Part shown: positions 1 through 14,254 of the stretch, piece after piece | Layout: each line of letters opens with the position of its first letter | How positions within the stretch are numbered: position 1 is the first letter of the stretch | Source: Kineococcus xinjiangensis | GTDB lineage: Bacteria; Actinomycetota; Actinomycetes; Actinomycetales; Kineococcaceae | DNA length: 64,000 bases | Direction of reading: 5' to 3' | Assembly (NCBI RefSeq): GCF_002934625.1 | Contig: NZ_PTJD01000005.1 | Span: forward strand, 124,001-188,000 | Notes under the pieces: model-generated | Told to the model about the DNA's origin: nothing | Databases searched by the model: none | Seen by the model: only the letters and a program-made list of their open reading frames with translations | Made by a program: the position numbers and the translations under genes

Positions 1-406
1 GGGCACCCGCTTCCCGGCGCACGCGACCTCCATGGGCCGGGTGCTGCTCGCGGGGCTCCCGCCGGCCGAGCTGCGGCGCTACCTGGAGGAGACGCCGCTC
101 GTCGCGTTCACCCCGCGCACCGTCGTGGACCCCGCCGAGCTGGAGCGGCACCTGGAGGAGGTGCGCGGGCAGGGCTGGGCGCTGGTCGAGGGGGAGCTGG
201 AGCCCGGTCTGCGCTCGGTGGCCGCTCCGGTGCGCAACACGCGGGGGGAGACGGTGGCCGCGCTGAACGTCTCCACGCAGGTGGCGGGGACCACGGGGGA
301 CTCCGTGCGCGAGCGGCACCTGCCGGAGCTGCTGCGCGCCTGCGCGGAGGTGGGCCGGGAGCTGGCCCTCGTCCGCCCGGACGCGGCACGCGTGGAGTTC
401 CCCTAG
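1..406 (+). CDS. IclR-family transcriptional regulator, C-terminal part (5' end outside window)
   Basis: The reading frame is open from the first bases (first full codon at base 2) to a TAG at 406, giving about 134 residues. This matches the end of the effector-binding (GAF-like) domain of IclR regulators: G-T-R-F-P-A-H-A-T-S-M-G-R-V-L at the start, then a conserved S-V-A-A-P-V-R and A-A-L-N-V-S-T stretch. That flavour is typical of the PcaR/PcaU/PobR branch that senses aromatic acids in the beta-ketoadipate pathway. The N-terminal winged helix lies upstream of the window. The gene sits directly before aroK, where actinobacteria often have aroC. A three-half-site inverted repeat follows it at 440-464 and could be its operator. 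Family assignment is firm; the ligand is inference. Confidence 0.85.
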   Translation, partial: GTRFPAHATSMGRVLLAGLPPAELRRYLEETPLVAFTPRTVVDPAELERHLEEVRGQGWALVEGELEPGLRSVAAPVRNTRGETVAALNVSTQVAGTTGDSVRERHLPELLRACAEVGRELALVRPDAARVEFP

Positions 407-439
407 GGACCGCCGGGAGGACCGCCGCACCGCATCTCC

Positions 440-464
440 GTTCGCTAGGCGAACGCATGTTCGC
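440..464. promoter_or_regulatory. Three-half-site operator (GTTCGC / GCGAAC)
   Basis: GTTCGC (440-445), TAG, GCGAAC (449-454), GCAT, GTTCGC (459-464): a palindrome followed by a third half-site in direct orientation to the first. PcaU-type IclR operators are known to combine one palindrome with one extra direct repeat. It lies 34 bases after the IclR-type gene and about 60 bases before the likely -10 box of aroK, so it may couple that regulator to aroK expression. The function is inferred. Confidence 0.5.
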
Positions 465-522
465 TGTACGGATCGACTGTAGGTCGGTGCGCGCAGGCGG
501 TCAACCGAGCCGACCCGGCCGC

Positions 523-528
523 TAGGGT
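523..528 (+). promoter_or_regulatory. Probable -10 box for aroK (TAGGGT)
   Basis: TAGGGT matches the actinobacterial TAnnnT -10 consensus and lies 85 bases before the aroK start. No convincing -35 is visible. Confidence 0.35.
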
Positions 529-613
529 CGGGTCCCCCGCACGGCGCACGACCGCGCCGCGACGCGGGTCGAGCAGCCGGAGGTTCCCGGCAGGAACGCG
601 GAGGGGAGCCCAC

Positions 614-1114
614 GTGATCGTGCTCGTCGGCTTCATGGGCGCGGGCAAGACCACCGTCGGGCAGCTCCTCGCCGAGCGGCTGCAGCTGCCCTTCACCGAC
701 ACCGACGCCGTCTGCGAGCAGCGGGCCGGCCGCCCCGTCGGCGACGTCTTCGCCACCGAGGGCGAGGAGGCCTTCCGCGACCTCGAGCAGCGCGCCGTCG
801 CCGACGTCCTGGCCGGCCCCGAGGCCGTCGTCGCCCTCGGCGGGGGAGCCTGCGGACGCCCCGCCACCCGCGAGGTCCTCGCCGCCCACACCGTCGTCCA
901 CCTCCGCGTCGGGTTCGAGGAGGTCCTGCGGCGCATCGGCGGCGACCCCCTGCGCCCGCTGCTGCACCGCCCCGGCCTGCGCGAGCTGCACGCCGGACGC
1001 GCCGCCGTCTACGAGTCGGTCGCCTCCCTCACCGTCGACGTCGACGGGCGCAGCCCCGAGGAGGTCGCCGACGAGGTCCTCGCCCGGCGCTTGGGAGCGA
1101 CGGCCGCGGGGTAA
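614..1114 (+). CDS. aroK: Shikimate kinase
   Basis: Cytoplasmic enzyme that phosphorylates shikimate to shikimate 3-phosphate with ATP in the aromatic amino acid pathway. At 166 residues it has the usual length. Visible motifs are the P-loop G-F-M-G-A-G-K-T-T (residues 6-14), the substrate-binding D-T-D (29-31), F-R-D-L-E with its Arg (R55), G-G-G (76-78), and the R-P-L-L lid region. The GTG start has a purine-rich GAGGGGAG site just upstream. A GCS2-type gene separates it from aroB, which is not the usual arrangement. Upstream is an IclR-type gene rather than aroC. Confidence 0.95.
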   Translation: MIVLVGFMGAGKTTVGQLLAERLQLPFTDTDAVCEQRAGRPVGDVFATEGEEAFRDLEQRAVADVLAGPEAVVALGGGACGRPATREVLAAHTVVHLRVGFEEVLRRIGGDPLRPLLHRPGLRELHAGRAAVYESVASLTVDVDGRSPEEVADEVLARRLGATAAG

Positions 1115-1179
1115 CTCCCGGCGGGGGCCGGGACCGGCCCCCGCGCCCCGGCGCGACACCCACCGCCCAGGAGTCCCGG

Positions 1180-3499
<2,320 letters not shown>

Positions 3500-3562
3500 G
3501 GGTCAGCGGCTGACCGGCACCGGCCCCGCGCGGCTGTCGCTGCGCGGGCCCGGTGACCGCGC

Positions 3563-4087
3563 TCAGGCGCAGGGCTCCTGGCCGACGGTGCCCGTCTGGT
3601 CCAGGTAGAGCACCCGCTTCGACCCGGCGTCGCGGGCGACCAGGCAGAAGCCGGCGCCGTCGGCGCGCAGGATCGCCATCTCACTGACGGGCTCCGCGAC
3701 GGCGAGCTGGGCGGGGTCGGCGGTGTAGGTGCCGTTGGCCGCGAAGAACGCCGCCTCGGCCTGCGCCACGGTGCGCAGGTCCGTCGCCAGCGCCTGGTCG
3801 ACGGCCTTGTGGCGCTCGTTGAGGAACACCGGGATGGCGACGGCGGCGACGATGGCCGCCACGACCAGCAGGACCGGCAGCACCGCCGCCACGATGATCG
3901 TCACCAGCGCCCAGCGGGGCAGTCCGCCGCGTCCGCGCGGTGACCCCACCGGCCCGGCGAGGACGGTCGCGCCGGGCACCGCCGTGCGGGCCGGGCCGGC
4001 GACCGGGGCGGGGCCGGGAGCGCCGTAGGGCGCCGTCCCCGGCTGACCGGGCGCGCCGAAGGCGCTCTGGAAGGGAGAGGGGTTCAC
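3563..4087 (-). CDS. Pilin-like single-pass membrane protein
   Basis: A 174-residue protein whose GTG start has a strong AGGAGGT site 5 bases upstream. Residues 1-58 are rich in Pro, Gly and Ala; one membrane helix spans about 60-88; then A-I-P-V-F-L-N (84-90) leads into an amphipathic helix and a small outer domain with two cysteines (148 and 173, the latter next to last). The A-I-P-V-F-L-N segment and the following A-E-A-A-F-F-A-A-N-G-T-Y-T resemble the N-terminal helix of type IV pilins and pseudopilins, but a Pro-rich tail precedes the helix instead of a short leader with a prepilin-peptidase site. No pilus assembly genes are nearby. The role is unknown. It lies convergent to aroB and divergent from efp. 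Confidence 0.7.
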   Translation of the reverse strand: MNPSPFQSAFGAPGQPGTAPYGAPGPAPVAGPARTAVPGATVLAGPVGSPRGRGGLPRWALVTIIVAAVLPVLLVVAAIVAAVAIPVFLNERHKAVDQALATDLRTVAQAEAAFFAANGTYTADPAQLAVAEPVSEMAILRADGAGFCLVARDAGSKRVLYLDQTGTVGQEPCA

Positions 4088-4266
4088 TGGTGACCTCCTG
4101 TGCTCACCCCCAGCGCATCGACCCGCCCCTGCGCGACCGTGAGCGGGCGCCACCCTTCCGGCTCCCCGCTGTCGTCCGTCCGGCCGAGCAGGGACCCGTG
4201 AGGGGGCGCTGCGTGAGCGTCGGCGGTTCGTCGCGCCGCCGCCGGGGGCCACCGCGCCCCGGCGGG

Positions 4267-4272
4267 TAGGAT
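4267..4272 (+). promoter_or_regulatory. Probable -10 box of efp-nusB (TAGGAT)
   Basis: TAGGAT lies 85 bases before the efp start and fits the TAnnnT consensus; it would give a leader of roughly 75-80 bases. Confidence 0.45.
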
Positions 4273-4357
4273 CGGTGGCGCCCTGCCGTGTGCCGGGCGC
4301 CTGAGACCCCGGCACGACCGCCCGAGCAGCACCCGAGAAGACGGACTGAGAGACGAC

Positions 4358-4918
4358 GTGGCTTCGACCAACGACCTGAAGAACGGCATCGTGCTCAACC
4401 TGGACGGACAGCTCTGGTCCGTCGTGGAGTTCCAGCACGTCAAGCCCGGCAAGGGCGGTGCCTTCGTCCGCACCAAGCTGAAGAACGTGCTCTCCGGCAA
4501 GGTCGTCGACCGCACCTTCAACGCCGGGGTGAAGGTCGACACCGCCACCGTCGACAAGCGCGACATGCAGTACCTGTACAAGGACGGCGACGACTTCGTC
4601 TTCATGGACAGCGACACCTACGACCAGATCACGGTGCCCGCCGCCACGGTGGGCGACGCCGCGAACTTCATGCTGGAGAGCCAGCAGGTCATCGTCGCCA
4701 CCCACGAGGGCACGCCGCTGTACGTGGAGCTGCCGACGTCCGTCGTCCTGGAGATCACGTACACCGAGCCCGGCCTGCAGGGTGACCGCTCCACCGGCGG
4801 CACCAAGCCCGCGACGGTCGAGACCGGCTACGAGATCCAGGTCCCGCTGTTCCTCGAGCAGGGCACCAAGGTCAAGGTCGACACCCGCTCCGGGGACTAC
4901 CTCGGCCGCGTGAGCTGA
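4358..4918 (+). CDS. efp: Translation elongation factor P
   Basis: Relieves ribosome stalling at proline runs. The 186 residues show the KOW-like N-terminal domain with the [10 protein letters not shown] loop; its tip Lys (K32) enters the peptidyl-transferase centre. The two OB domains follow, ending in [13 protein letters not shown]. The GTG start is preceded by a weak GAGAG. nusB starts 5 bases after its stop, so the two form an operon, as in many actinobacteria. The pepQ-type gene that often lies between aroB and efp is absent; a pilin-like gene on the other strand occupies that place. Confidence 0.97.
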   Translation: MASTNDLKNGIVLNLDGQLWSVVEFQHVKPGKGGAFVRTKLKNVLSGKVVDRTFNAGVKVDTATVDKRDMQYLYKDGDDFVFMDSDTYDQITVPAATVGDAANFMLESQQVIVATHEGTPLYVELPTSVVLEITYTEPGLQGDRSTGGTKPATVETGYEIQVPLFLEQGTKVKVDTRSGDYLGRVS

Positions 4919-4923
4919 ACCGG

Positions 4924-5334
4924 GTGTCCGCCCGCACCAAGGCCCGCCGCAGGGCCCTCGACGTGCTCTTCGAGGCCGAGCAGCGGCAGGTCCCGGCCCG
5001 CACCGTCCTGGCTGAGCGCGCCGCGCGCGCGGAGCAGCCCTTCAACGAGTACACGGGCGTCCTCGTCGAGGGGGTGGAGGCCGAGCGGGCCCGCATCGAC
5101 GAGCTCCTCGCCACCTACGCGCAGGGCTGGACGCTGGAGCGGATGCCGGCCGTGGACCGCAACGTGCTGCGCCTGGGCACGTGGGAGGTGCTGTACAACC
5201 CCGACGTGCCCGACGGGGTGGCCATCAGCGAGGCCGTCGGGCTCGTCCGCGAGCTGTCCACCGATGCCTCCCCGGGTTTCGTCAACGGCCTGCTGGCGCG
5301 GCTGGCGGAGCTGAAGCCGACCATCGGCGCCTGA
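4924..5334 (+). CDS. nusB: Transcription antitermination factor NusB
   Basis: A small (136 residue) all-helical RNA-binding protein which, with NusE (S10), promotes rRNA antitermination. The N-terminal T-K-A-R-R-R-A-L-D-V-L-F-E-A-E is diagnostic. Later conserved parts include D-R-N-V-L-R-L-G-T-W-E-V-L, A-I-S-E-A-V-G-L and F-V-N-G-L-L-A-R. It is the second gene of the efp-nusB operon and is followed by a 28-bp hairpin terminator. Confidence 0.97.
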   Translation: MSARTKARRRALDVLFEAEQRQVPARTVLAERAARAEQPFNEYTGVLVEGVEAERARIDELLATYAQGWTLERMPAVDRNVLRLGTWEVLYNPDVPDGVAISEAVGLVRELSTDASPGFVNGLLARLAELKPTIGA

Positions 5335-5357
5335 CCGGGAGCCGCCGCGCGGCGGCT

Positions 5358-5418
5358 CCCGGAGACGACGGAGGCCCGGTCCCCCCACTCGGGGGACCGG
5401 GCCTCCGTCGTCTCCGGG
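5358..5418. terminator. Bidirectional hairpin terminator, 28-bp perfect stem
   Basis: Left arm 5358-5385 and right arm 5391-5418 are perfectly complementary, with a 5-base loop. It lies between the convergent ends of nusB and bldD and can serve both strands. No U-tract follows, as is common in high-GC actinobacteria. Confidence 0.9.
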
Positions 5419-5424
5419 ACGGGC

Positions 5425-5922
5425 TCAGGCGTGGGACTCCACGGCGCGCCGGGCGTCGGCGTTCAGCACGCCCCAGGCGATGAACTCGTCGCACAGCGCG
5501 GTCGGCGGCACGTCGTAGATGACGGCCAGCGTGCGCAGGTCGTCGGCGCGGATGCTGAGCACCCGGCCGTTGTAGTCGCCGCGCTGGGACTGGATCGTCT
5601 GGGCGTAGCGCGCCAGCGGCCCGGCCTTCTCGGCCGGCACCTCCTGGAGGCGCTCGAGGTCCAGGACGAGACGGGGCGGGGGTTCTGCGGTGCCCTGCGG
5701 GGCGCCCTCGGGGAGCAGTGCGGAGACCGGAACCCCGTAGAAGTCTGCGAGCTCGGCGAGCCGCTGGACGGTGACTGCACGGTCACCGCGCTCGTACGAG
5801 CCGACGACGACTGCCTTCCACCGGCCCTCAGACTTCTCTTCGACGCCGTGCAGGGACAGCCCCTGTTGGGTGCGGATGGCGCGAAGGCGCGATCCGAGTG
5901 CGCGGGAGTAGTCCGATGCCAT
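5425..5922 (-). CDS. bldD: Developmental master regulator BldD (c-di-GMP-responsive)
   Basis: DNA-binding repressor that dimerises through tetrameric cyclic-di-GMP; in Streptomyces it holds back sporulation genes. The 165 residues comprise an N-terminal HTH (L-R-A-I-R-T-Q-Q-G-L-S-L-H-G, then A-V-V-V-G-S-Y-E-R-G-D-R-A-V) and a C-terminal domain. The c-di-GMP signature R-G-D-(8 residues)-R-A-D-D is intact, and with the ATG at 5922 its residues fall at R114, D116, R125 and D128, the numbers reported for Streptomyces BldD. I therefore prefer this start over the in-frame GTG at 5937, which adds five residues. Neither start has a good SD. The gene is convergent with nusB and divergent from the pyr operon. 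Confidence 0.93.
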   Translation of the reverse strand: MASDYSRALGSRLRAIRTQQGLSLHGVEEKSEGRWKAVVVGSYERGDRAVTVQRLAELADFYGVPVSALLPEGAPQGTAEPPPRLVLDLERLQEVPAEKAGPLARYAQTIQSQRGDYNGRVLSIRADDLRTLAVIYDVPPTALCDEFIAWGVLNADARRAVESHA

Positions 5923-6180
5923 GCCGAGAATGCTCACGGAGCGTGACGTGCGTAGTCAAGCTGACCTGCCGATTCACCACCCTTCAGCCGTAGTGACCAC
6001 CCTCTCGGCCCCAAGATCGCTGCGGAGAGTGAGCGGTTGACCTCACAACGATGTTCGCGGCGCGGCGCGCGGGTGACGTCGGGCACGCGGCGCAGCCGCG
6101 CGAGGCCCCCGCGGCGCCGCCCGGAGCCCCCCTGCCGGGCCCCGGCCGCCGGTGCGGCCGCCGGGCGCCCCACCGGCGTG
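5923..6180. other. Divergent intergenic region bldD / pyr operon
   Basis: No gene is supported here; ORFs crossing it are shadows. Near bldD there is an inverted repeat TGAC-(7)-GTCA (5944-5947 and 5955-5958). It resembles BldD half-sites (TnAC/GTnA), though the spacer is two bases longer than the published consensus, so autoregulation is only possible. The part nearest the pyr leader is very GC-rich. Confidence 0.5.
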
Positions 6181-6246
6181 TAGCCTCGTCGCTGAACGAC
6201 GTCCTTTAAGGAACCGTCCCGTGAGGCGGAGAAGGAGGTCGCGGAC
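6181..6246 (+). promoter_or_regulatory. pyr operon promoter and PyrR-binding leader
   Basis: TAGCCT (6181-6186) fits the -10 box. The short leader contains CCGTCCCGTGAGGCGGAGA followed by AGGAGG (6214-6238). This matches the PyrR-binding loop known from Bacillus and mycobacterial pyr mRNAs (GTCC...GAGGC.GAGAAGG). Here the SD sequence GAAGGAGG is part of the protein-binding element and lies 8 bases before the pyrR GTG. There is no room for a terminator/antiterminator switch, so uridine nucleotides probably act through PyrR blocking translation, as reported for mycobacteria. Confidence 0.8.
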
Positions 6247-6855
6247 GTGACGTCTGCTGCCCAGGGGGCCCCGGGGGCTCCCGACAGCGGGACCACCGCC
6301 CTGCCGGGCGCCCGGGTCCTGCTCGAGTCCGGTGACATCCACCGCGCGCTGACGCGCATCGCGCACGAGCTGCTCGAGGCCAACAAGGGCCCGCACGACC
6401 TCATCCTGCTGGGCATCCCGACCCGCGGCGTGCCGCTGGCCCAGCGCCTGGCCCGCCGCATCGCCGACGCCGACGGTGCCGAGGTCCCCACCGGCTCCCT
6501 CGACGTGACGATGTACCGCGACGACCTGCGCCGCCACCCCACCCGCACGCTCCTGCCGACCGAGCTGCCCCCGGGCGGCCTCGACGACAGGATCGTCGTC
6601 CTGGTCGACGACGTGCTGTACTCCGGGCGCACCATCCGCGCCGCCCTCGACGCCGTCAGCGACCTCGGCCGCCCCCGCGCCGTGCGCCTGGCCGTCCTCG
6701 TCGACCGCGGCCACCGCGAGCTGCCGATCCGCGCCGACCACGTCGGCAAGAACCTGCCCACCTCCTCCGCGGAGCGGGTCAGCGTGCTGCTCGCCGAGAC
6801 CGACGGGCGCGACGCCGTCCTGCTGTCCTCCCCGGCCACCGGGGGTGCGGCATGA
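6247..6855 (+). CDS. pyrR: Bifunctional pyr operon regulator / uracil phosphoribosyltransferase
   Basis: Binds pyr mRNA when UMP/UTP is abundant and can also convert uracil plus PRPP to UMP. The 202 residues show the PRTase fold with the PRPP loop [14 protein letters not shown] (~118-131), I-P-T-R-G-V-P-L near the N-terminus and D-R-G-H-R-E-L-P-I later. The first ~20 residues are a poorly conserved Gly/Pro-rich tail. It is the first gene of the operon, downstream of its own binding site, and overlaps pyrB by four bases (ATGA). Confidence 0.96.
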   Translation: MTSAAQGAPGAPDSGTTALPGARVLLESGDIHRALTRIAHELLEANKGPHDLILLGIPTRGVPLAQRLARRIADADGAEVPTGSLDVTMYRDDLRRHPTRTLLPTELPPGGLDDRIVVLVDDVLYSGRTIRAALDAVSDLGRPRAVRLAVLVDRGHRELPIRADHVGKNLPTSSAERVSVLLAETDGRDAVLLSSPATGGAA

Positions 6856-7859
6856 GCCGGCACCTGCTCTCCGCGGCCGACCTCGACCACGCCGCCGCCG
6901 TGCACGTCCTCGACGTGGCCGAGGAGATGGCCGCCACCCAGCGCCGGGAGATCAAGAAGCTCCCCACCCTGCGCGGCAGGACCGTGGTGAACCTGTTCTT
7001 CGAGGACTCCACCCGCACGCGCACGTCGTTCGAGGCGGCCGCCAAGCGCCTGTCCGCCGACGTCATCAACTTCTCCGCCAAGGGGTCCAGCGTCTCCAAG
7101 GGCGAGAGCCTGAAGGACACCGCGCTGACCCTGCAGGCCATGGGCGCCGACGCGGTCGTCATCCGGCACCCCGCCTCCGGCGCCCCGCACCGCCTCGCCC
7201 GCGCCGGCTGGACCCGCGGCAGCGTCGTCAACGCCGGCGACGGCACCCACGAGCACCCCACGCAGGCGCTGCTGGACGCCTTCACCATCCGCCGCCACCT
7301 GCGCGCGGACGGCGCCCCGACCGGCTCCGGGACGGCTGCCGGCCCCGGCAGCGCCACCGGCCGCGACCTCGACGGCCTGCGCGTCACCATCGTCGGCGAT
7401 GTCCTGCACTCGCGCGTCGCGCGCTCCAACGTGCTGCTCCTGCACACCCTCGGCGCGCACGTCACCCTCGTCGCGCCGCCGACGCTGCTGCCCGTGGGCA
7501 TCGGCGGTTGGCCGTGCGAGGTCTCCCACGACCTCGACGGCGCGCTGCGCGACGGCGCGCCGGACGCCGTGATGATGCTGCGCGTGCAGCGGGAGCGCAT
7601 GAGCACCGCCGGCGGCGGGTTCTTCCCCTCCGCGCGGGAGTACAGCCGCCGCTACGGCCTCAGCGCCGCCCGCCTCCGGCTGCTGCCGGAGCACACGATC
7701 GTCATGCACCCCGGCCCGATGAACCGCGGCCTGGAGATCTCCGCAGACGCCGCCGACAGCCCCCGCTCGACGATCGTCGAGCAGGTCGGCAACGGCGTCG
7801 CCGTGCGGATGGCGGTGCTGTACCTGCTGCTGGCCGGCGACCTCGGAGGACGAGCATGA
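6852..7859 (+). CDS. pyrB: Aspartate carbamoyltransferase, catalytic chain
   Basis: Condenses carbamoyl phosphate and aspartate to N-carbamoylaspartate. The 335 residues contain the carbamoyl-phosphate motif S-T-R-T-R (53-57), the K-G-E-S loop, [10 protein letters not shown], and the C-terminal H-P-G-P-M-N-R-G aspartate-binding segment. A Gly/Ala/Thr-rich insertion of about 20 residues sits near residue 155, a typical high-GC loop extension. No pyrI regulatory gene is present. Start overlaps the pyrR stop; stop overlaps the pyrC start. Confidence 0.97.
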   Translation: MSRHLLSAADLDHAAAVHVLDVAEEMAATQRREIKKLPTLRGRTVVNLFFEDSTRTRTSFEAAAKRLSADVINFSAKGSSVSKGESLKDTALTLQAMGADAVVIRHPASGAPHRLARAGWTRGSVVNAGDGTHEHPTQALLDAFTIRRHLRADGAPTGSGTAAGPGSATGRDLDGLRVTIVGDVLHSRVARSNVLLLHTLGAHVTLVAPPTLLPVGIGGWPCEVSHDLDGALRDGAPDAVMMLRVQRERMSTAGGGFFPSAREYSRRYGLSAARLRLLPEHTIVMHPGPMNRGLEISADAADSPRSTIVEQVGNGVAVRMAVLYLLLAGDLGGRA

Positions 7860-9208
7860 GCACCACCACCCCCGCCCCCGGCGGCACCGGACCCGCCGTG
7901 CTGGTGCGCGGCGCCCGCATCCTCGGCGGCGAGGCGGCCGACCTGCTGCTCAGCGGCGGCCGCATCGCGGACGTCGGCCCGGACCTGTCCGGCGCGCCCG
8001 CCGCCCGCGGCGCCGAGGTCGTCGACGCCACCGGGCTGGTCGCCCTGCCCGGCCTGGTCGACCTGCACACCCACCTGCGCGAACCCGGCCGCGAGGACGC
8101 CGAGACCGTGGAGTCCGGCACCCGCGCAGCCGCCCGCGGCGGCTTCACCGCCGTGCACGCCATGGCCAACACCGACCCCGTCGCCGACACCGCCGGCGTT
8201 GTGGAGCAGGTGCGCCGCCTCGGGGAGGAGGCGGGCTGGGTGGACGTCCACCCCGTCGGTGCCGTCACCGTCGGCCTGGCCGGTCAGCAGCTCGCCGAGC
8301 TCGGCGCGATGGCCGACTCCGCCGCCCGCGTGCGGGTGTTCTCCGACGACGGCAAGTGCGTCTGGGACGCCGTCCTCATGCGCCGCGCCCTGGAGTACGT
8401 GCGCGCCTTCGACGGCGTCATCGCCCAGCACGCGCAGGAGCCGCGGCTGACGGAGGACGCGCAGATGAACGAGGGCGAGGTCTCCGCCCTGCTCGGCCTG
8501 CGCGGCTGGCCCAGCGTCGCGGAGGAGGCGATCATCGCCCGCGACGTGCTGCTGGCCTCCCACGTCGGCTCCCGCCTGCACGTCTGCCACGTCTCCACGA
8601 AGGGCTCGGTGGAGATCATCCGCTGGGCCAAGGAGCGCGGCTTCCCCGTCACCGCCGAGGTCACCCCGCACCACCTGCTCCTCACCGACGAGCTGGTCCG
8701 CGACTACGACCCCGTGTTCAAGGTGAACCCGCCGCTGCGCACGCAGGCGGACGTGGAGGCGCTGCGCGAGGGCCTGGCCGACGGCACGATCGACGTCGTC
8801 GCCACCGACCACGCCCCCCACCCCGCGGAGGACAAGGACTGCGAGTGGGCCGCCGCGGCCATGGGCATGACCGGCCTGGAGACCGCCCTGTCCGTGGTGC
8901 AGCACACCATGGTCGAGACGGGGCTGCTGGACTGGGCGGGCGTGGCGCAGCGGATGTCCACCGCCCCCGCGCGCATCGGCCGCCTGGAGGCCCAGGGCCG
9001 CCCCCTGGCCGCCGGCGAGCCCGCCAACCTCGTCCTCCTCGACCCGGCGGCGCGCTGGACGGTGGACCCCGCGGCGATGGCGACCGCCGGGCGCAACAGC
9101 CCCTTCCGCGGCCGGGAACTGCCCGGCGCGGTCGTGGCGACGTTCCTGCGCGGGCGCGCCACCGTCCGCGACGGCGCCCTCGTCGAGCCCGCGGGGACCG
9201 CACGGTGA
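7856..9208 (+). CDS. pyrC: Dihydroorotase
   Basis: Zinc amidohydrolase that cyclises carbamoylaspartate to dihydroorotate. The 450 residues follow the class I (long) type. Visible are the metal motif H-T-H-L-R-E-P-G (71-78), the N-T-D-P substrate loop, H-V-C-H-V-S-T, E-V-T-P-H-H, and the catalytic A-T-D-H-A-P-H. The open frame extends far upstream inside pyrB, but the ATG at 7856, overlapping the pyrB stop (ATGA), gives the expected N-terminus. Confidence 0.97.
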   Translation: MSTTTPAPGGTGPAVLVRGARILGGEAADLLLSGGRIADVGPDLSGAPAARGAEVVDATGLVALPGLVDLHTHLREPGREDAETVESGTRAAARGGFTAVHAMANTDPVADTAGVVEQVRRLGEEAGWVDVHPVGAVTVGLAGQQLAELGAMADSAARVRVFSDDGKCVWDAVLMRRALEYVRAFDGVIAQHAQEPRLTEDAQMNEGEVSALLGLRGWPSVAEEAIIARDVLLASHVGSRLHVCHVSTKGSVEIIRWAKERGFPVTAEVTPHHLLLTDELVRDYDPVFKVNPPLRTQADVEALREGLADGTIDVVATDHAPHPAEDKDCEWAAAAMGMTGLETALSVVQHTMVETGLLDWAGVAQRMSTAPARIGRLEAQGRPLAAGEPANLVLLDPAARWTVDPAAMATAGRNSPFRGRELPGAVVATFLRGRATVRDGALVEPAGTAR

Positions 9209-9699
9209 AGTGGATCGCGCTGGCGGTCCTGTTCCTCGTCCTGCTGGTCCTGTGGCGGCAGATGTTCGCCGGCTGGCGCGCGCGCCTGAACCGGCAGGCC
9301 GACATCGCCGCACCCGCCCGGCTGGGCGCGAAGGAACCGGGATCCGCTGCGGTGGAGGGCGTCTACGTCTCCACCGTGGACGCGGACAACGCACTGGAGC
9401 GCATCGCGGTGCACGGCCTGGGCACCCGCAGCGCCGTGCACGTGGAGGTGGGCCCGCAGGGCGTGGCCCTCTTCCGGGCGGGCGCGCGCTCCTTCGCCAT
9501 CCCCCGCGCCGACCTCGTCGGGGTCGGGCGCGGACCGGGGATGGTCGGCAAGTTCGTGGGACGCGACGGCCTCGTCGTCCTGCGCTGGAAGCTGGGGGAC
9601 CGGGTCGTCGACACCGGTATCCGCCCGAGACGAGCGGAAGAGGGGAACCGACTGGTGCAGCAGGTGCAGCAGATCCTCGCGGAAGGGCAGCAGCGATGA
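9205..9699 (+). CDS. Membrane-anchored PH-like protein of the pyr operon
   Basis: A 164-residue protein starting at a GTG that overlaps the pyrC stop and ending with ATGA shared with carA, so it is translationally coupled within the operon. One N-terminal helix (residues 2-17, hydrophobic, followed by Trp/Arg-rich W-R-A-R-L-N-R) anchors it with the bulk probably cytoplasmic. The rest forms a beta-rich module with [15 protein letters not shown] and V-L-R-W-K-L-G. The same position between pyrC and carA is occupied in mycobacteria by the small membrane protein Rv1382. The function is unknown; conserved placement suggests a link to pyrimidine synthesis or simply operon inheritance. Confidence 0.85.
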   Translation: MKWIALAVLFLVLLVLWRQMFAGWRARLNRQADIAAPARLGAKEPGSAAVEGVYVSTVDADNALERIAVHGLGTRSAVHVEVGPQGVALFRAGARSFAIPRADLVGVGRGPGMVGKFVGRDGLVVLRWKLGDRVVDTGIRPRRAEEGNRLVQQVQQILAEGQQR

Positions 9700-10942
9700 C
9701 CACCCACAGCCAGGCAGCCGTCCTCGTACTCGAGGACGGGCGCACCTTCACCGGCGACGCCTACGGCGCGCTCGGGGAGACGGTCGGTGAGGCGGTCTTC
9801 TCCACCGGCATGACCGGCTACCAGGAGACGCTCACCGACCCCAGCTACCACCGGCAGGTCGTCGTCATGACGGCCCCCCACGTGGGCAACACCGGCGTCA
9901 ACGACGAGGACCTGGAGTCCCGCCGCATCTGGGTCGCCGGCTACGTCGTGCGCGACCCCGCGCGGATCCCGTCGAACTGGCGCTCGCAGCGCACCCTCGG
10001 CGACGAGCTCACCGCGCAGGGCGTCGTCGGCATCTCCGGCGTCGACACCCGGGCCCTGACCCGGCACCTGCGCGAGCGCGGCGCCATGCGCGTCGGGGTC
10101 TTCTCCGGCGAGGCCGCGCAGCGCCCGGCCGCGGAGCTGCTGGAGCGGGTCCGCACCGCCCCGCCGATGACGGGCGCCGACCTCGCGGGCGAGGTCACCA
10201 CCACCGAGGCCTACGTCGTGCCCGCCATCGGCGAGCGCCGCTTCACCGTCGCGGCCGTCGACCTGGGCATCAAGGCGATGACCCCGCAGCGGATGGCCGA
10301 GCGCGGCATCGAGGTGAGGGTGCTGCCCGCCTCGGCCTCCCTGGAGGACGTCCTCACCGCCGGCGAGGGCGGCTCCGCCCCCGACGGGGTGTTCTTCTCC
10401 AACGGCCCCGGCGACCCCTCCGCCGCCACCCACGAGATCGAGGTCCTGCAGGGGGTGCTGGAGCGGCGGATCCCCTTCTTCGGCATCTGCTACGGCAACC
10501 AGCTCCTCGGCCGCGCGCTCGGCTTCGGCACCTACAAGCTGAAGTACGGCCACCGCGGCATCAACCAGCCGGTGATGGACCTCGCCACCCGCAAGGTGGA
10601 GGTCACCGCGCACAACCACGGCTTCGCCGTCGACGCGCCGGTCGACCGCCCCAGCGACACCCCGTTCGGGCGCGCGGAGGTCAGCCACGTCGGCCTCAAC
10701 GACGACGTCGTGGAGGGCCTGCGCTGCCTCGACGTGCCTGCGTTCTCCGTGCAGTACCACCCCGAGGCCGCCGCCGGCCCGCACGACGCCGGCTACCTCT
10801 TCGACAGGTTCGTCGACCTGATGACGACGAAGGACACCGCCGTCACCACCGGTGCCACGGGCGCCGGCAACGCCCCCGGCGCCGGTTCCGGCGCCGGCAC
10901 GGGCGCAGCCTCCGCGACTCCCCAGACCCCGAAGGGCGCCTG

Positions 10943-10943
<1 letters not shown>
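9696..10943 (+). CDS. carA: Carbamoyl-phosphate synthase, small (glutaminase) subunit
   Basis: Hydrolyses glutamine and passes ammonia to CarB. The 415 residues have the N-terminal CPSase small-chain domain ([15 protein letters not shown]) and a class I amidotransferase domain with nucleophile C265 in G-I-C-Y-G-N-Q and the His/Glu pair in V-Q-Y-H-P-E-A. The actinobacterial [13 protein letters not shown] stretch is intact. The last ~35 residues are a Gly/Ala/Thr-rich tail of no known function. It overlaps the upstream gene by four bases and carB by one (TGATG). Confidence 0.97.

Positions 10944-14250
<3,307 letters not shown>

Positions 14251-14254
<4 letters not shown>

Noticed and set aside
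5934-6741. Minus-strand frames running opposite pyrR and its leader, upstream of bldD
   Set aside because: They are low-complexity Arg/Gly/Pro or Ala/Val-rich shadows and overlap the PyrR leader and pyrR.
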